Below are positions 12,901 to 27,900 of a DNA stretch of 64,000 nt, piece by piece. The notes beneath the pieces are model-generated. The model worked only from the letters and a program-made list of their open reading frames with translations, made no database searches and was not told the DNA's origin. Source of the stretch: Lepisosteus oculatus (Eukaryota; Chordata; Actinopteri; Semionotiformes; Lepisosteidae); the NCBI RefSeq assembly GCF_040954835.1, contig NC_090718.1:13965532-14029531 (forward strand), in the 5' to 3' direction. A program made the position numbers and the translations under genes. Numbering within the stretch: position 1 is the stretch's first letter; each line of letters opens with the position of its first letter.

Positions 12901-15900
12901 CTTACTCCCCAACACATCAATAGGGAAAACTAAACAATGTGGAAAATATATTTCTATTACTCTGCTGTTATATCTTCCCATGTAATATATACAGTATATG
13001 CCATATATTATACTATTATACACTGTACCAACTTAATTTTTAAAGGAACAGCAATACTGATCGATTGTCTCACCCTGGCAATACTGCCCAGCGGGACACA
13101 GTGTGCAGTCTGAGCGCTGGCTGTTCCCAGTCACAGGGCTGAAAGTCCCAGCAGCACAGGGGATGGCGGTCTGTGTCCCTCTGGGGCAGTAAAACCCAGC
13201 AGGACAGGGTCGCTGTTCCGGGCTGCTGGAGCCCCAGTCACAGAGGAACCCAGCCGAGCAGCTGCCTGTGGAAACACAGCGGCTCTTCACCGACACGTTT
13301 CAGTCCTGATCTTCCCCTGCGGGTGACCGACCAGTGACGCTGCTCAAGAAGACAGGGCTTGTGTTATAAAAAGAACACTCCAAAAATCCTGCTGTTTTTT
13401 TTTGGCACCTCGGCTGCAGATTGTTTTAGGTTGTGGTCTGATGGGAAGCGTGCACTTAATCTGAGGCACAGTCCTACCTGACACAAGCCCGTGCTGGCAG
13501 TAGTGCCCTCGGGGACAGGCCATGCCCGTGACGTTGTCTCTGGGGTTGGGCAGCCGGGCCCCAGCAATGCAGAGAAACCCGGGCGAGCAGGTTCCGGTGG
13601 GCTCCGCAAGGCCTTGCGATCCACAGAACCGCCCCTCCGGACACTGAGAGCACTGAGCTGCAGCCCCAACAGCACGAGTCACAAGAGAGCCACAGATACA
13701 GTGCTACTCTCTGCTCTGCCAAACGTACTAGCATTCTGGAGGCCTGGAAGTGTTTTTTTACTAGAAATAACCTCTAAAAGAAGATAAGATCACTTTATTA
13801 GCCATATACAATTTCTAGCATTAGGAATTTGTCTTTTCGCATACCCCAGCTTGCTCTCCATGAGACACACAGACAGGGAGAGAAGCTTGTGGTCAGAGCG
13901 CAGGGTCACCCATCTATACAGCGCCCCTGGAGCAGTTGGGGTTAAGGGCCTTGCTCAGGGGCCCAATGGAGTAGGATTCCTCTGCCGGCCATGGGATATG
14001 AACCGGTAACCTTCCAGCCACAGGCGCAGATCCTTAGCCACAGAGCCACCGCTCCACCCCAACGTGTGAAAAGCAAGCAAAGGGAGTCCCTCTTTCTCAA
14101 CTGCCAATATATTTGGAGCTTGCTGATCCAAGAAGCTCTTCCAGCCCATCACTGAAAGATCTCGACAACGTGACACATCAGGAAACAAACTCTAATCATC
14201 TGCCTCGCTCTTCTGTTTCCTGGCTGCTTGTACTCCACGCCTGTCTTAGCTAATACCAGCACGAGCCATCAGCAGCTGGAAGATGAGACAAGCTGGCACG
14301 AGGGATTCAGTTGTAAGGGCTTACCTGAAGAGGTCAGGCCCAGGATCCTGCTGTATGTGCCCTCTGGGCAGGGGTTCCTGGTGCCAAATGGCGTCCCTCT
14401 GGGGCAAAAGTGCCCAGAAGGGCAGGGCAGGGGGACAACCGCGCCCCGAGGCTCCAGGACAGCAGGGCTGCAGTAGAATCCGGGAGGACAGGATTCACAT
14501 TCCGGCTGGCCGCTCAGAGCCTGGTACCAGCCTGGCATCCAAACACAGGAGAGCGTCAACAGCCGCCAGCGAGATGAAAGAGTGACCGAGTCTAAGCGCT
14601 GTTGTAAAAGGACGCAAGAAATACTCCTCATTCTCTCAGCACCTGCGGGGCAGGGAGTGCAGTCAGCCCTGGCTCTCCCCCCACCCTCTCGGCGATGTGT
14701 GCCCTCCGGACAGGGGGAGGGGACGCCACTGCCCCCCTCACAGAAGTGCCCAGGGCTGCAGATGCCCCCAAATGCTTCCGAGGTAGGAGCAGAACTTGGA
14801 GACCCTTCGAGGCAGTAGAAACCTGGAACAAGTGTTCAGGAAGAATGAAAGCACACTGTTCGGGAGAGATGTGATATCCACTTAACAGTGCAATCTTTAA
14901 CAACAAGCACAATAATAATAAATTGAATTAACACTTATATAGTGCTTTTCTGGAAACCTCTCTCAAAGAGTTTAACAGGTAATTGGCCAGCACACCAGGG
15001 TACCATCCCCACTCTTTTTGAGAAACGCCCTGGGGTTTTCAATGACCACAGAGAGTCTGAACCTCTTTTTTTACATCTCATCTGAAGGACAGTGCCTTTT
15101 TTACAGTATAGTGCCCCCGTTACTATACTGGGACATTAAGACCCACACAGCCTGTAGGGTGAGCGCCCCCTACTGGCCCCACAAACACCTCTTCCAACAG
15201 CAAGAGCACTATAAAAAAATATAAATTCTAGATGTATATTTTAGATCGATTAAAAGAAAAACATAAAAATGTTTTACAAATGAGTTTTCCCCAATGTCTC
15301 AGACATGCAATGTCATTTATAGTAAAGAGGCACACAAGGAAAACAAACAGCAACTTGTTTCCAGATCCAGTTCCAGCCAGCTGCTCCGCTCCAGGCTTGG
15401 CTGAGCAGGGAGTCTCCATGGTTACCTGGCAGGCAGGGGCCCGTCACTGCTGTCTGGCCCGGCTCGGAGCAGAAGTACCCCGGCTTGCAGACCTGGCACT
15501 GCGACGGGTCCGTCAGCCCAGACTTCTCGCTGTAGCAGCAAAGGAGAACCGCAGTGAGCGCGGAAACAGCGCCGCTCCCTGGCGCACAGGACGGGAGACA
15601 GACGCTGAGGAATTAACCTCTCGTCTCTCAAGCAAAAGCAAAACTCTTTGACGTGCGGATTGAAACGGACGTTCTCTGCTTTGCTCAACGTTCTGTTGAA
15701 AACGCCAGTCCAGATACGGACTGGCAAATAGAGAGTTAACAGATGCAGAAATCATCACTGCTCTGACCGTGTGGTTTGGTAGACAGAAATGATGCTTTGG
15801 AGTTTTTTATAGCTCCCTGAAATCGACCCCCCTACAAACAGCACAAACGATGAAACCCACCTCATTCGTTAGTGCTACAGTACGTTCTTGCAGTTCATAA

Positions 15901-18900
15901 ATAGCGCTTGTGCTGTTGTGGTCCCCAAGATAAAGCGCCTTGGTTTCCAGGTGATCATGTCCGCAGAGTTCAAGCGCTCTGTTACTGGTGCGAGAGTAAC
16001 AGTTCTGCAATTGTGTTTCTCTGTTTGCCCGGGCGGGGCGCAGTGGTTGATTTTGCATTTAATACCACTATCTTCTGTGCATTTGTGTGAACAGGAAAAT
16101 TAAATGTGTCACCAAGGTCACACCCTAATCGGAAGAGCTGCAGATGTAGCCTTAAAAAGCGAACATTAGCAAGCAAGTGCATGCTCTTACAAAGAGGCTT
16201 TAAACAGCACCTCTCAATACTTCGTAGCTGTGTCCATTTTCATAACCCAACTGCAAAACATTGGAAACTGTACCATCTCACACATGCAGACACGGAAATA
16301 TTGGAAAGTATTTTTATTTTCAGATAAAATAACTGAACATACTGCATATTGTTATGTCCCAGTGTGTGGTCTATGAAACAATGAGAAACTGATTACTTCT
16401 TCAGATTTTAAAAAAAGGACACAGCTACAGCTAAGCATTGAGAGGTGCTAGTTAAAGCCTCTTTGTAAGAGCATGCAGTTGCTTGCTAACGTGATCTTTT
16501 TAAGGCTATATCCACAACTCTTCTGATTAGGGTATGGCATTGGTGACATATTCAATTTTCCTGTTCACACAAATGCACAGAAGATAGTGGTATTAAATGC
16601 AAAATCAACTGCCGCTCCCCCACCCAGGCAAACAGAGAAACACAATTGCAGAACTGTTACTCTCGCACCAGTAACAGAGCGCTTGAACTCGGCAGACAGG
16701 GTCACTGCAGGTCAAAGTCGCCGTGCATGGTCACGTGATCAGCTGGAAATCAAGGTGCTACAGTATCTCTCTGGAATGGCAAAAGTACAAGCGCTACTTT
16801 CAACGGCACAAACATAGCATGAAAGAATGAGGTGGGATTCATCGTTTGTGCTGTTTGGAAGGGGGGGCAAATTCACGGAGCTGTTTTTTTTTTTCCAGGC
16901 AGCTTCAGTACCTGAACGTGCCCCTGGGACAGGGCTGTGGCATGCCCGTGCCTGCAGGACAGTAGGAGCCTGGTGGACACCGGCCCCCGGTCACTCCGTC
17001 AGAAGGGGTAGGCAGGGAGGACCCCCCGGGGCAGTAGAAGCCAGCGCTGCACAGGCCTGTGGGCCCGCTGTTCCCTTGGACACAAACACACACAGCGGCG
17101 AGAGATGCAGGCTTTCTTATTGCCTGATTAAAAAAAAACACAGGCGTCTTCTTTTTGCAGAAAGTGTCATTGTTTTTCAACTTTGTAATTAATGAAGGAG
17201 CCCTTCCAAGAAAGAGTGCTTCTACCATTTACTGTGAAGTATCGCTAAGGATACCAGTCATCCTGGTTTCTCATTTTTCTCCCCTCTGGTAAGCGTTATA
17301 GAGCATAAAGGCACATACGCCCAGGTTCAGAGACAGTTTCTTCCCACAAGCTGTCAGATTACTGAACTCTACCCCTACCACTGGCTGACACTGATGGCTT
17401 TTTTTTTTTTAAGATGTATGTTATTTAACTTGGTGTTGCTGCTACTGTTCTGTGTTTCTGTTTTCGGTGTTTCCTTAATGCCTTTGTATTGGAGCATACT
17501 TGCCAAGACGCATTTCATTACACTTGTGCATATGACAAATAAACCGAACTGATTTACTGTAGGTGCACCAACAATGAAAGTGCCTCAGTATATTTGACAA
17601 GGATTGTACTTCTGTCTCTGCAGCTCTGAGAGGTGTCAGAATGGTGTAGTTACTGATCAGCCGTTCCTCTACCTGTCCCTTTACAGTACATCCCCGCCTC
17701 ACAGGGCCTGCACTGCCCAGCCTCGGCCAATCCAGAGCGGTTTCCATAGCTACCCGGAGAGCAGGGATGCTGATTGGCTGCCGTCGCTCCAGCGAGACAA
17801 TAGAAGCCCACTGGGCAAGGTGTTGGCTGGATCACTCCTGAAAGAAGAAGAAGAAGACGATGTAGGCGTCTGCTTTGTAAACAAACAAAAAATACCAGTC
17901 AACTGACTACAACGTCTGTAATCAAAGGCAGGCAGGAAGACTCTGCCGAGGCTGAGTTCATCCAGGACGCCGCTGGACCAGGTTTCAAAGCCAGGAGGAA
18001 ATAGCCGAGAGGTGAAATGTTGTGAAAGACTGAGTCACACTCACGAAGAGAAAAATCCCCTATAAGCGGAGGCTGGTATACGCATCATCCATGCCGATCT
18101 AAATGCAGGGCAAGGAACCGCAGAAATGCAAAATAGATGGCAGTTTTAGAAAAAAGGCAGAGGGAAAGGATCTCCTACCCACATGGCTGGCGCAGAGATA
18201 CCCACCCTCGCTCGGGCAGTAGAAGCCAGCGGGGCAGACTTTACACTCCTGCTGAGCCTGGCTGGGCTCGTAGGTGCCTGGAGCACAGCTCCTCTCGCCG
18301 GGGCTGCCCTGAGAAGGACGCGTCCAGCCCCCCGGCCCGTCAAGGAGAAAAACACGAAGACAGGACAGTGAGAAACCTTTAAAAACCCCTTCCTGAATTC
18401 GGAGCGTGCATCGGGAGATCCGGACCCCACTGACCTCCGGGCAGAAGTGACCAGGTGTGCAGGTGTGTGTCACCGGCCTGGCAGTGACTTGCCCACCTGG
18501 ACAGTAGTACCCAGGGGCACATGGGCCGCTTGGGAATGCCAGTCCACTCTGCCCACAGTAATGCCCAGCTGGGCAGGGGTGGCAGTCTGCTGGTGTAGCT
18601 CCACCAGAAACAGCTGTAGGAAAATTTTTACATCCCGTCTCATCACTCAAGACATTACAAATGCCAGCCTTGTGCCAGTACTGGGGAAATAATGAAATAT
18701 CAAAATTTAGAAATATTATCTATAGAATTCATATGCCACTTCATTGTTAAGCATCTACAAACAAACACACCTAGTGCATATAGATCCACACCTCTTCCTG
18801 CTTTGCAGGAATTACAAGATGCATTCAAAAAATGAGACAAACAAAGTGCCCTGTGAACTGCTGGTGCTGAGAAATGAACGACTACCCGGTTCGGTCAGCG

Positions 18901-21900
18901 TGACTCACGTCTCAGTGTCCCGGGCTGGCAGGACAAGGGGTTTGGGGCGCCCTGGGGGCAGTAATGTCCTGGGGGGCAGGAAGTGGGATGGGGCACTGAC
19001 GCTCCTCTGGGGCAGTAGAATCCCGCTGAGCAAGGCCCAGCTGGAGCAGAGAGGCCGCTCCGATCACAGAACCAGCCCAGGTCGCAGGGCACGGGGGTGG
19101 GGGAGCCCTCTGGACAGTAGAAACCTGCAAGTCCATTGACACAGCCATCGTGAATCGTGAATTTCAGGTGAGGAGTAAGACGAAAGTGTTTCTCTCCACA
19201 AGTTAAAGAACTGGCTATACACTAAAATATACTGGAATGGGTTGCATGAAGTTGGACTGCAATAAACAGAAAAAAGTGAAACGGTAAAGATTTGTACAAA
19301 AGTGTAACAAAGTCACAGTGGACGGGAAATTCACAGATCAGTTAAAGTTCCGCATTAAAATCCAAATATTTACCTTTGGGACAGATGTCTCCCGTGAAAT
19401 TAGTGCAGTGCTTAGTTGTGTTCTGCGGTGTTCTCAAAGTGTTAGGCATGGTCTGGCCTGAGGTATTGACCTGGAAACTGTTTTTCAACCAGTCAGGTGA
19501 ACCCCCATCCCTGATCTTGTCTGCGCAGGGACCGTCTGTTTAAAGACAAGAACGTTCACTTCGCTTCCACTCTCAGCCGAACTGGAGTTCCTCAGGAATA
19601 CCGCGTCAGGGATCCAGCGGCAAACACACTCTCACCTGGCAGCTCAGAGGAAATGGTGCACTTGCAGACAGTGCTGCAGAAGACCAGCTCAGCAAAGGTA
19701 GCTTTGAACATGACATCCATGGAACACATGAGCTCAGTGGGACCCCTTTGTGGGGCAGGAGTGGCAGTGCCCCCTGTACAGTAATGACCAGGGGAGCAGA
19801 CACCTTTAGAAAACACAGCAGGCAGAAAGATTACAGTGAACTGGAAGGTAATTTATACTTCATACAATATCTATTAGTATTAAACAGTAAAACAGTCGGA
19901 ATACTCCAATCTGTAACCATAATGCAGTCCATATTTAACTACCCTTATGAGTCAGTAAGTAAACAAGTAAATAGCAAGTATTTGTTTGGAGAATTTTTAC
20001 ACATCTGTGCTTCATTAGGAAAAAGAGAGCAAAATATATTAATTTATTATTACTGATATAAATTAATAATTGTATAAAAACATTTGATATAATCAATAAA
20101 TGATATAAAAACATTTAACTCAGGTCAGCAAGCCTCTGTCCAGCAATATATATCTCTAGTACAGTTATATAATTTCAGCTCATTTCAGTCAGACACCGAA
20201 CAGCCAGGTGACCTGGAGAAATTGTGCAGCACAGTACCAGAGATCTGACTGGAGCCCTGTGAGTCACAGTATCTCCCGGGGGGGCAGGGCAGACAGTGCC
20301 TGTGTGCCCTGGCGCCAGTGTCAGGCTGGTAAGTACCCGCTGGGCAGGGCAGAGGATAGCTGCTACTCTCTGGACAGTAATGCCCCTGGGGGCAAATGTC
20401 TCCAAACTCCTTCAGCACAGGGGCAGGCTCCTCTGCTCCCAGAGAGCAGTAGTGACCTGGCAGAAGACCCAAGGCACAGACACGCGAGAAGTCATTAGCA
20501 CAGCCTCTCTCCCTGTTGTAACAGAATTCGAGATCCAGGACTATTCATTCTTGATCTGGTCATGAAAAATGCCTCATTGTTAAAAAAAGCATTAGAATAA
20601 ACAAGGTTTCCAATGAAAGGAGGCCACTAAGCCCATCTGGTGGATAATCGATCTGAGGATCGATAATGTGAAATATATAGTAATGTGCAAATAGATCAAG
20701 ATGTTCTGCATTCATTGCCCATTGAAAGATAGTGTCCTGGTGAACATTTTTACATCTTTCATCATCAATTCATGATTATTACACTGGATTTAGATATGGG
20801 GGAATTTCAAAGAAAAGGAATCCTATCAGAATGTTACATCTCTGATTGGTAGCCAAATGTTAATTTCCCTAATTCATCATAGACTGAAAAGAACAGACTG
20901 TTACGGGCACAGTCCATATCCTGAAACAAGTCTAAGCTTTGGGTCACAGTACCTGAAACACAGGGCCCGGTGGGCCGAGTCAGTGCGCTGGTGCTGCAGT
21001 AGAAGCCAGGGGGACACAGGGAACAGTCCTGTGCCGATCGCAGACCCCCTGTCTCGCCCAGCCTCCCCAGAGGGCACGGGGCAGGAGAGGAGGAACTCTC
21101 CGGGCAATAAAAACCTGGTGATGGAAAAATCAGAAGAATGTCACGTATTTACTAGAACTGTAACAAATATTTCATTTGCACATGCAGAGATGGTTCCCGT
21201 TAGGAAGGACCCTCAGCCATAGTTATAAAATAGTTGTCTGAATACAACACCTCACAAACATTGCAACTAAAGGATACACAATGCAAGTTAAATTAGTTGC
21301 ATAAATCTTTCAGGAGGGTTTTTGGTGACCCTGTAGCAATCTCGAACACTAGGATGGATGGGCGTTTGCCCGTTATGCCTTCTGGCACTTAGGGCCAGCA
21401 ACGTCCTCTTGCTGTTCCCGTAACACTTGGTTTTTTATGGGACAGGGTTGTTAGCCTTGTGCCCAACCTGACGGGAAGAGTTCTTTCCGGACCCTATGCA
21501 GACGACACAATCCAGGGTGGAGTGAGAAAACACAAGGAAAAAAGGCATGCAGGAGATGGGGATGAAAACAGGGGGGGCGTGTCCATGGAGCGCCGGTGGT
21601 CGGGGGAGGTGTGGCCGAGGCAAACGATCCAGGGAGGAGTCAAACCGGAAATCCAAAACAGAGCAAAAGTCCAAGGCCAGGAGATCCATCCGAGACAGAC
21701 GATTAAAAGAAACAGAACCGGGTCGGGACCGGCAGGGGAAACGGGAACAAGAAACAGAAACTTAAACCATAACGGAGCCAGGCGCATCCAGGTCCCGGGA
21801 TCGCATGATGCAGGAACCAATGGAGAGCCTGGAATAGCGTCAGCGTCTGGCTTTTAAGGGGGAACTGAAAAGGTGGCTGGAACAGGGAGCAGGTACAGGG

Positions 21901-24900
21901 GATGAGGCAAACAAGGAAGGGCTGGAGCGCCCTTAAGAGGAGGGGTTTGCGATCGTGACAACCTCCAACATGGAGGACCTGGCGCCCAACATGGGACACG
22001 AACCCACTACCCTGAGATTGAGTCTCATGCTCTACCAACAGAGCTAGCCGGGGCGCCCGAACACTAAGATAGAACACTTTCTCGAAGGAGACGTTGAGCA
22101 GATGAGGCATGATGACCACAAGAGCCAGATAGTTTGTAGAGGTGTTACCTGAGGGACAGGGTTCACAGGCAGAGTGGCCTGGTAGGGGCTGGTAGGTGCC
22201 TGATGGACAGGCCACGGGCTCAGCACTTCCAGGTTGGCACATATGACCAGGTGGGCACTGATGACCTGCCACAAAGAATTTTTTCAGCTCTTGCAACATG
22301 AGAGGAGCCCCAACAGACTAAGGTTACTAAATTAATAGAGAAGTTAATGGACAATTATTTGCAGTTATTTGTTTTGGCTAGTCAGCCTACGGAACTCAGG
22401 GTCACTTAACACTTGAGTTGAGACAGTGTAGCACCGCTCACCTGCCTGCTGTCCAGACACCGACCCCTCTGGGCAGAACCAGCCTGCAGAACAGAGGCTA
22501 CTGGGTGACCTCTGACCCCAATCAGGGCAGTGGTAGCCGGCATAGCAGGGCTGGCATTCTACCTCTGACTTGGCACCATTCTTCTCCAAAAAGGTGCCTA
22601 TAATAATAATAATAAAATAATAATAATAGGCATTTTACATTTAAAAAAGTAGGAAACTAAACTAAAAAAGATCCTTCTATAAACAGTAATATTCACAATC
22701 CACAATTGCAGATAAATCACTAAAACCTACACACAGTGTAAAATGGACAGTATGTATCTTGACATGGTCTCTTTAGAAATATAATGGATTTGGGTGCAAG
22801 TTTTACCATAGTCTCTTACCATAGTCTACTTATACTGTAAACTGGCTTAAATTATGATGTTACAGTGCCGCTTTTTAATCACAAGTGCTTCCAGCTGAGC
22901 TCTGTGGATGGCACAGTTAATAGGCAGTGGCAGTGTGGCGTACCTGGGGGACAGGGAGTTGGCAGAGAGCTCCCAGAGGGGCAGAAGTGCCCCGCAGGAC
23001 AAACCCCACCAGTGGTCTGATAGGAGCTGAGCAGAGATGTTGCAGCGTGCCCTGGGAAGGAGAGCAAAGCACTGTTGATGTGTAATATTTAAACAAATAC
23101 CCAGCAGAAGACACTGTCTTCTAAAGGCAGACTGTCACGCATAAGAAAGCCTTTCCAAAACAGCACAAAATGCTGTTAAATCAACAAAGCACTGACAAAT
23201 ACCAACCCCCCCCCCCAAAAAAAAAAATTAATCCACATGCCAAGCCTATAAAATCCCAATCCTGACACTTGACTGTGATCTCTGCATAAGCCAGGACGGG
23301 TAACCCCCAAACCGCCCCACAGCACGCCGGAGCACCTGTGGCGTTGTGCTGAGGGGTGGGGGACATGGCCCCCAGCGTGCAGTAGTGCCCGGCCCTGCAG
23401 GGTCCGGACGGAGCATCCAGGCCGGGGCTCTGACAGTACTGCCCTGGAGGGCAAGGGAGGCAGGCTGCTGCAGAAGCGCCACCTGCAGGCCAGAGGCAAA
23501 AGACAAGGATCAGAAGCTCACCTCCGCTGTCTGGGGCAGAACAAGCTGAGATTGTTATAGCAGGAAGAGATCTACAAGCCTTAGAAAGCAATAATAAAGG
23601 AGTAAGTTGCATAACAGCACAGAATTGTTTTGCCTTATCTTTATTTCCTAATGCCCTTGGTGTCTCACATCACAAGACCCGACCAGCAGGAAGCCTCTCC
23701 CACTTTCCACAAGAGGGCTGACTAGTTTTTCCGCTCACTCCTTACTTTTGCACTCTCTTACATTTTAAAACTGCCCCACTAGCGAGTTCTCGTACCCTCT
23801 GACTCACTGAACGTTCCTGCAGGACAGGGCACCGTGTGAGCTGTGCCCAGCAGGCAGTAGGACCCCGGAGGGCACTTTCCCCCGCCGGCACCCCCAGTGG
23901 GCTGTGCGGAGAGCGAGCCCTGAGAGCAGAGGAACCTGAGCAAACAGACACAGCATGTCACAGACTCCAGCTGGAAGTACTCAAGGTAGATTGCATCAGA
24001 GGGAGAGCATTTCTTAAACAAACACAATATAGCTGCATAGGTATACCGATAAAAAAAACTGCAGTTTCAAGTCATGAACATGTTTGATACTTTGACAGCA
24101 CGGCAATTGAAGTGTCCAGAGCGTACAGAACCATAATGCACTGGGCCACGCCAGTGTGAATTGTACTGCTGCTGAAAGGGAAAACCAGTTCTCTTACCCA
24201 GGCATACAGTCTCCCGTAGGTGCAGTCAGACCAGCTGAACTGCAGTATTTCCCCCGTGGGCAGGGCACGCACTCGCTGGCACGGGCGAGGCCGGCCTGGC
24301 CACTGAAAGTGCCGGCTGGGCAGGGGAACTCCACACCAGCTGCCACACCTTTCAGGAAAAAGCACAGAACCCGTGACCCCATGAATATCAAGGATCTGTT
24401 TCTGGGGTTCAACATGAGGGGGGAAAAAAAGAATAAAATGTTGTAAGGAATCCTGGAGCGAAAGAAAGTGGCTTGCCTCATCTTGACCATGACCATGCAG
24501 GTGATGAGAAATTGTGGAAATGTATTTCTAGTGTGACGTTGTCCTACCTGCTGGACAGTAGTGTCCTTTGGGGCAGGGAACTGGAGACAGCACCCCACTG
24601 AGGACCCCAGTCTCGGGGTGCAGGGCGCCCGCGCAGTAAAAGCCGGCAGGACAGAGATTGCACATTGCCTGGCAAAGCAAATGATGAAAGAGAAGAGAGC
24701 TTGAGTAACATCCTCCATTACAAGCATCTCCCTGTCAGGTTAATGACTTCTGTACTGTAGATCGTGAACAGAACTGGTGTGTAATCGAAATCCTGAAGAC
24801 GCAAGACTCGCGGGAGATCTGACACCTGGGGCCAGGAAGATCAAAGCTGCCTCTGTGTCCTCACCTGCCCAGGATGGTCCTGGTAGGTTCCTGGGGGACA

Positions 24901-27900
24901 GGGAGTCTGGGAGGCACTGCCCTGGGGGCACATGTGTCCAGCCGAGCATGTGAAGGAGACGGGGCTGCTGGACAGCTGTCCAGGGGGACAGTAATAACCT
25001 TCCCTGCAGGGCTGAGACGGGGCAGACAGTCCTGAGGCCTCACAGGAGAATCCTAGAGATGCAAACACAAACAAGGAATCCAGGACGTGCTTTGGGACTA
25101 ATCCCAGAAGACATGGAAAGACAGATCCGTGTGCCTTTCAGTGGGAATGCCTCCACCCACTGCTCCTGTTCTTGCTGTAGCTGCTGGCTGTGAAAGCAGA
25201 GGGAGGATAATTTCCACCTGTGAAGGATGAGGACGACATTCTCACAACGCCTAAACACAGGGCTCATCTCGAAGCAGGGGACAAATGATCGGTCACTGGG
25301 CTCTACTGACACAGTCTCTCAACCAGTAAACACGAGGATTTAGGAATTTCAAGAACTTAATTGGAAACTCCATGTCAGGGAACCAATTGGTAGAATAGGA
25401 GGATCCTTATGCATAACCGTGAATCTCACAGGATGTGGAGTAGCACAGGGACAAACCAAAATACATAACCCAGGGGCTTGGTCCAAAAGGGAGGCAAAGA
25501 GTCTAGTAACAAGGGAAATCCAAAAGGCAAGAGCAAAGTTAAGTACTAGGCAATAGGTCTGGAAATGCACACAAGAGAGTTCTACTAGAGGCTTCTCAAT
25601 AGTGAGCAAGGGTAGGTGTGTTAGGGAAGTTTAAATACTGAAAGGAAAGGGCTGTGGTTGGATAATTGGTTTGGGAGTGAGAATTTGTGGAATCTGGTGC
25701 ATGTGAGAATGTGATGGGTTCAATTAGGAGTGAGATTGTGAAACAGTGGGTTTGGGAATGCAACGCCGTTTGCGAGGGAGAGTGTGGGGCGTGACACTTC
25801 ATTCAAAAACTGCCATAAACATTTACTGTAACTTTTTACTGCAACCGAAACAATTTTGTGTAAATTGCCAAAATGAGCCTGAATTTAACTCACTCTCCTC
25901 TTAAATCCAAATCCTCTTTCCTTGTTAGACCCACTTTCCTTTTAAATTTAGTGGTTTAATATGTGAGCGCGGCAGAGGGCAGAAACACAGACCTGCAGGG
26001 CACAGCAGGCAGAGAGAGAGAGCTGCGTTCCTGGTGGTGTTGCTGTAGTGACCAGCTGGACAAGCCTGTGGGACCCCAGACCCCTGGGGGCAGTAGTGAC
26101 CTCTGGGGCAGATATCACCTGTCAGGCCATCCTGAGGAAAGGGGGTCACTGCCCCAGCCTGGCAGTAGTGCCCTGCGGCACACGGGCCACTGGCCTCTCT
26201 CAGGCCTGAGGAGGCACAGAATAAACCTGTGAAGACATGAAGACATGACAGGAATAAAACGAGCAAGAAGTGAATTTCCTGTACTTCTAGAAACCAGTCT
26301 CTAAGGCTCAAAGGTGTATTGAAGTATGTTATTAAAAAAACAAATACTTTGCTTCAGGAAAGAAGATAAAACTCCAGTGAAGTCTACAGGTGCAGTTTTG
26401 TCCTTTCTAGAGTATTAAAATGCTGCTAATTTCACTATTTGTGGAACGCGTGTGGCAGATTTGGAGTCTCAATATACAGCAACAAATGCCAAATGAATAT
26501 GTCTGTAAACATGAATTCTAAAGATGCAAAGTGGCACAGTTTTTACAGAATTTTTCAGCTGGGACTGTCACTTGGGATTCAGGCTCTTGACAAGAGTTAA
26601 CGTGGTTCCCTGGACTCACCTGGTGGGCAGGGCAGACAGTCCTGCAGACTGCGTCTCTGGGTCAGCAGGTTGTGTGTGCCAGGTGGACAGGGGTACTGGT
26701 TCTGGGAGCTGGTTCCTGCCGGGCAGTAGTGCCCTGGAGCACATTCATGACCGGCGTAGGAGGACGTGTTGCCAGGGCAGAAGAACCTGTGCAGAGACGC
26801 AGTCGGTAGTGTCAGGCACAAGGAGAAAAGCAGGATAAATCACAGAACAGCACTGCTGATACCATGAGTCCAGGCAGACTTATTTCACAGGTGGGGTGTA
26901 ATACAGCACATATTTTCATATTTTAAAAGCCTCATATCCCCTGTCGCATGTTCTCTGTCAAGCCATTTTGTGTATGAATGGAAAACTGTCGGGCCCTGTT
27001 TTTGTTTACACTGGGATTTCAGCAGTTATCACTAGGCTTCTGGTCTGACGGTGGCGCTCAGTGGAGTGGGTCAGTTCGGCAGGGACAGAAAGAACAGGTA
27101 CTGTAGCCTGTGGAAACGGGACTGGATCTCACCCTTCAGCACAGGGGCTGCAGCTGGCCTGGCCTTCCAGTGTGCTGCTGGTCCCCTCGGGACAAGGCTG
27201 AGGAGCAGCACTGCCTCTGGGGCAAAAATACCCTGCAGCCAGGAAGGCCACAATGAACAAGTTAACAACAGAAAATATGCCGGTGCTTCAGTACAGAACA
27301 ATAACACAACATCTTTTTTACAGCATTCTTTATAACTGAATCGCCACTCGGGCTGCAGAAACACCAGGCGACGGTTACCTGGTGGACAGGGCCCGCCCTT
27401 CTCGTCTCTGATTGGATTGTTGGGGAGCACCGCCCCCTGGTAACAGTAGAATCCTTCCCAGCATTCCCCCGTTGGCGAGGTGAGACCAGGAGCACCGCAG
27501 TAATGACCAGGAGGGCACAGCATACAGTTCTCCTGGACAGGACAGCATCACCACAGTTAACCCAGGACCAGACAGTCAACAAGTACATGTCTGCTGCACA
27601 CCACTGATACAGAAAATGTCATTTTCAATGAGGCGCACATCCAGTGGTGCCATATTCCAACTCTCACGTCCCATATTTTCCAGTAAAATTCATTTATACA
27701 CAAAAATAATAACCGATTTCATGTAAAAGCTGATGAAAAAAAGTATGCTTATGATTAAAAAAAGTATGCTTATGAATAAAACCAAGACAAAGTGTAGTGC
27801 ACATGACTATCGACTGTATTTCAATACTGTTTGTAGAGCTGCAGCACCACATAAGTGGACAGACAGTCTCCAGTGTAAACAAGGCAACAACTGCAGTGGC

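Noticed and set aside
21979-22060. Functional tRNA-Lys gene
   Set aside because: The anticodon loop is short and lacks the CTT triplet, and the encoded CCA points to a retrocopy.
21703-22299. A 198-residue minus-strand open frame taken as one protein
   Set aside because: Only 22149-22265 is exon 53; the remainder reads through an intron, a tRNA pseudogene and a repeat block.
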